Assembly: GCA_944387635.1 (NCBI GenBank)
Contig: CALXFT010000026.1
Span: 1 to 32,078, forward strand
Source: an uncultured Oscillospiraceae bacterium
GTDB taxonomy: Bacteria > Bacillota > Clostridia > Oscillospirales > Oscillospiraceae
Direction: 5' to 3'
Length of the DNA: 32,078 bases
Part shown: positions 29,901-32,078 of the stretch, piece by piece
How positions within the stretch are numbered: position 1 is the first letter of the stretch
How the letters are laid out: each line of letters begins with the position of its first letter
Position numbers and translations under genes: made by a program
Notes under the pieces: generated by a model
The model's input: the letters and a program-made list of their open reading frames with translations, nothing else
Told to the model about the DNA's origin: nothing
Databases searched by the model: none

Positions 29901-31105
29901 ATACGACGAAATTAGACGCCTGGATCTGCCAGACGGAAGGGATTCCCCGTCTGACCAGGGATGCGCTGCAAACCCTCCAGCTGGAAAAACTCAACGCGCT
30001 TCTGGCCCGTGCCAGCCGGCGGGGCGGACTCTACGCCGGTTATCCGGACCGCCTGTCCTCCCTGGAGCGGCTCCGGGAGCTGCCCTTCACCACCGCCGGG
30101 CAGTTGGGCGCCGCCCCCGGAAAGCTCCTGCTGACCTCCCAGTCCCAGGTCAGCCGGGTGATCTCCGGGGACACCTCCGGCACCACAGGCCCGGCCAAGC
30201 GGGTATTCTACACCGAAGGGGACCTGTCCCACACCGTAAGCTTCTTTGCCGCCGGGATCTCGGAAATGCTTCAGCCCGGGCAGCGCTGCCTCATCGCCTT
30301 CCCCTTCTCCGGCCCCTTCGGTCTGGGGGACCTGATCGCCAAGGCCGTGGAGCGGCTGGGGGCCGTGCCCATCCGGGCCGGCTTCGGCCAGAGCTGGGAA
30401 GCGCTTTCCCAGCTGGTGCGCGATGCCCGTCCCGACGCCTATATCGGCTTTCCCGTGCCTCTGCTGACCCTGGCCCGGCTCTATGGCGCGGACTTTCCCA
30501 TTCGCAAGGCCCTGGTCTCGGGAGACGCCTGTCCCAAGGGTGTTATGGAAACCTTACAGACCATACTGGGCGGCCCGCTCTATCCCCACTACGGCAGCCG
30601 GGAGTGCGGCCTGGGAGGTGCGGTGACCTGTCCGGCCCACGAAGGCATGCACATCCGGGAGAACCACATTCTGCCGGAGATCATCGACGAACACGGAAAC
30701 GTGCTCCCGGAGGGGAGATACGGAGAACTGGTGATCACCACCATCGGCCTGGAGGCCATGCCTCTGATCCGCTACCGCACGGGAGACTTCACCCGCCTCC
30801 TGTCCCCCTGCCCCTGCGGCGGCGTCAGCCGCCGGATCGACATGGTGTCCCGGCGCTCCGGCCCGGTGCCCATGGAGGACCTGGACAGCGCCCTGTTCCC
30901 CCTGGACTTTTTGGCAGACTACCGGGCGCAGCGGCGGGGGGAAGCCCTCCATCTGCAATGCGCGGTGCTGGAGCCGGGGAAGGGCGCGATTCTGGAAGCG
31001 GCGGCGTCGGCGTGCTGCCCCGGCCTGACCGTCCGCGTGGAGACCTTCCCCGCGGACCGGGCCCAGAGGCCCATGTACTTAGGCAAACGGTACTGCCCCG
31101 GCTGA
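29897..31105 (+). CDS. PaaK-like adenylate-forming enzyme (DVU_1553-like)
   Basis: The 402-residue AMP-forming enzyme resembles phenylacetate-CoA ligase. The phosphate loop SGTTGPAK is at 94-101, then LIAFPFSGPFGLGDL, ALVSGDACPKGV, YPHYGSRECGLGG (A5 motif) and PLIRYRTGDFTRL (A7/A8). The C-terminal lid is short and ends LGKRYCPG. It would activate a carboxylic acid as acyl-AMP, possibly onto CoA. It overlaps the radical SAM stop by 4 bases (ATGA), so the two are translationally coupled. Its association with an aldehyde oxidoreductase is suggestive, because Mop makes a carboxylate that such an enzyme could activate. Confidence 0.85.
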   Translation: MNTTKLDAWICQTEGIPRLTRDALQTLQLEKLNALLARASRRGGLYAGYPDRLSSLERLRELPFTTAGQLGAAPGKLLLTSQSQVSRVISGDTSGTTGPAKRVFYTEGDLSHTVSFFAAGISEMLQPGQRCLIAFPFSGPFGLGDLIAKAVERLGAVPIRAGFGQSWEALSQLVRDARPDAYIGFPVPLLTLARLYGADFPIRKALVSGDACPKGVMETLQTILGGPLYPHYGSRECGLGGAVTCPAHEGMHIRENHILPEIIDEHGNVLPEGRYGELVITTIGLEAMPLIRYRTGDFTRLLSPCPCGGVSRRIDMVSRRSGPVPMEDLDSALFPLDFLADYRAQRRGEALHLQCAVLEPGKGAILEAAASACCPGLTVRVETFPADRAQRPMYLGKRYCPG

Positions 31106-31135
31106 CCGCGGCTCAACCTGAGGAGGATACGCAAT

Positions 31136-31960
31136 ATGTTTTATGATCGTGTAAAAGAAAGCGCGGACTACATCCGTTCCAAAGCAGATATGAAGCTCGA
31201 TGTGGCCATCATCCTGGGCAGCGGTCTGGGCAATATGGTGGATATCATGGAGAACAAGCGGATCATTCCCTACAAGGAGGTCCCCAATTTCCCCCGGAGC
31301 TCCGTTGCGGGACACGCCGGCAACCTGGTCTTCGGCACCATCGGCCAGACCGGGATCATGGCGCTTCAGGGGCGTTTCCACTACTACGAAGGCTTCACCA
31401 TGAAGGAAACCGCCTATCCCGTGTATGTTATGAAGCTGCTGGGCATTGAGAACCTGATTGTCACCAACGCCTGCGGCGGCATAAATCCCGCCTTCGCGCC
31501 CGGAGACCTGATGATCATTGACGACTTCATCAACGCCGTTTCCACCAACCCTCTCCGCGGCGAAAACGACGAGCGGTTCGGTCCCCGTTTCCCCGACATG
31601 TCCGAGCCTTACAGCACCGTTCTGCGGGAAAAGGCGGAGAAGATCGCCAACGAGCTGGGCATCGAAGTGAAGCACGGCGTTTACACCATGTTCCAGGGTC
31701 CTTACTATGAGACCGCCGCTGAGATTCGGATGCTCAAGGCCGTGGGCAGTGACGCCGTCGGCATGTCCACCGTGCCCGAGACCATTGCGGCAAACTACGT
31801 CGGAATCAAGACCCTGGGCATCGCCTGCATCACCAACATGGCAACCGGCCTGCGCACCGGCAAGCACAGCCACGGGGAAGTGGTCGCCATGGCCGAGGAC
31901 TCCGGCAAGAAGCTGTGCGCCTGGATGGAAGCGCTGCTGAGGCAGTGGCATAATCATTAA
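31136..31960 (+). CDS. punA: Purine nucleoside phosphorylase (trimeric PNP-I type)
   Basis: The 274-residue enzyme cleaves purine nucleosides with phosphate to a base and (deoxy)ribose-1-phosphate. Motifs are the phosphate site LGSGLG (27-32), H60 in AGHAGN, GRFHYYEG (79-86), VTNACGGINP, and QGPYYETAAEIRML (E196 binds the base). MSTVPE and CITNMATGL (N234) indicate 6-oxopurine (inosine/guanosine) preference. GAGGAGG lies upstream, and it starts 30 bases after the PaaK-like gene on the same strand, so it is probably in the operon. Its stop codon TAA is the first part of a repeat element. Purine salvage at the end of a molybdenum hydroxylase locus is unusual. Confidence 0.96.
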   Translation: MFYDRVKESADYIRSKADMKLDVAIILGSGLGNMVDIMENKRIIPYKEVPNFPRSSVAGHAGNLVFGTIGQTGIMALQGRFHYYEGFTMKETAYPVYVMKLLGIENLIVTNACGGINPAFAPGDLMIIDDFINAVSTNPLRGENDERFGPRFPDMSEPYSTVLREKAEKIANELGIEVKHGVYTMFQGPYYETAAEIRMLKAVGSDAVGMSTVPETIAANYVGIKTLGIACITNMATGLRTGKHSHGEVVAMAEDSGKKLCAWMEALLRQWHNH

Positions 31961-32078
31961 TACTGTCTGTCTTATCGACTTAACACAGCCTGCGGCCCGC
32001 AGGGCCGCCTTGGCTCGCCCCTTGGGGTAAGCGAAGCGCAGTCGCGGGAGTGAATGACGCTCCGGTGGAGCGTCAGAG
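31960..32078 (+). repeat. Dispersed intergenic repeat, module C, copy 2 (runs off window end)
   Basis: ATACTG (31960-31965) is followed by CTTATCGACTTAACACAGCC and then about 100 bases matching the right half of the element at 4422-4688 in inverted orientation (GGCCCGCAGGGCCG, CTTGGCTCGCCCCTTGGGG, GACGCTCCGGTGGAGCGTC). The start overlaps the last base of the punA stop codon. The far end is outside the window. Confidence 0.85.

Overview
The window is high-GC (roughly 60%) DNA with strong AGGAGG ribosome binding sites, housekeeping-type promoters, a SpoIVB sporulation protease, an Rrf2/NifS/NifU iron-sulphur operon and a strictly anaerobic style of redox enzymes. This fits a spore-forming, high-GC clostridial gut anaerobe of the Oscillospiraceae type. 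That assignment is an inference from gene content and composition. No rRNA, tRNA or CRISPR array was seen.

Left part (1-12,000): an M42 aminopeptidase and galE are divergent from a shared promoter region, followed by a DUF3786-like protein. Next is the nifS / iscU / rrf2 group, with a clear Rrf2-type operator on the nifS promoter. Then come a free-methionine-R-sulfoxide reductase, SpoIVB with a small downstream protein, an MFS transporter plus glycerophosphodiesterase pair, and a VanW-family cell-wall protein.

Middle (12,000-21,500): a DASS/SLC13 anion transporter and a 5'-truncated GPH-type sugar transporter remnant come first. A three-gene plus-strand operon follows (sugar-phosphate isomerase/epimerase-like TIM barrel, MATE exporter, GH2 glycosidase). 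A stand-alone GltD/NfnB-like flavoprotein and a small membrane-anchored protein complete this part.

Right part (21,600-31,960): this is the most interesting region. A full-length Mop-type molybdenum hydroxylase is preceded by an unknown 83-residue protein. It is followed by seven tightly packed plus-strand genes: a multi-FeS 'dicluster'/CCG-domain redox protein, a 72-residue Cys-pair redox protein, a SAM methyltransferase, a C_GCAxxG_C_C protein, a Cys-rich radical SAM enzyme of the MJ0619/tetraether-synthase-like type, a PaaK-like adenylate-forming enzyme, and a purine nucleoside phosphorylase. From memory, the order matches the DVU_1559 to DVU_1553 block of Desulfovibrio vulgaris. Its biochemical role is, as far as I know, unestablished. 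It looks like an electron-transfer and/or cofactor or substrate-modification system for the molybdoenzyme, here with a purine-salvage gene attached.

The second notable signal is a family of short structured non-coding repeats, seven copies in 32 kb (about 1-194, 3254-3462, 4422-4688, 14831-15103, 19045-19295, 24924-25087, 31960-32078). They share end motifs but carry different internal modules. They lie between genes, often touching a stop codon; two sit inside operon-like groups (nifS/iscU and mop/dicluster gene) and one appears to carry a promoter.
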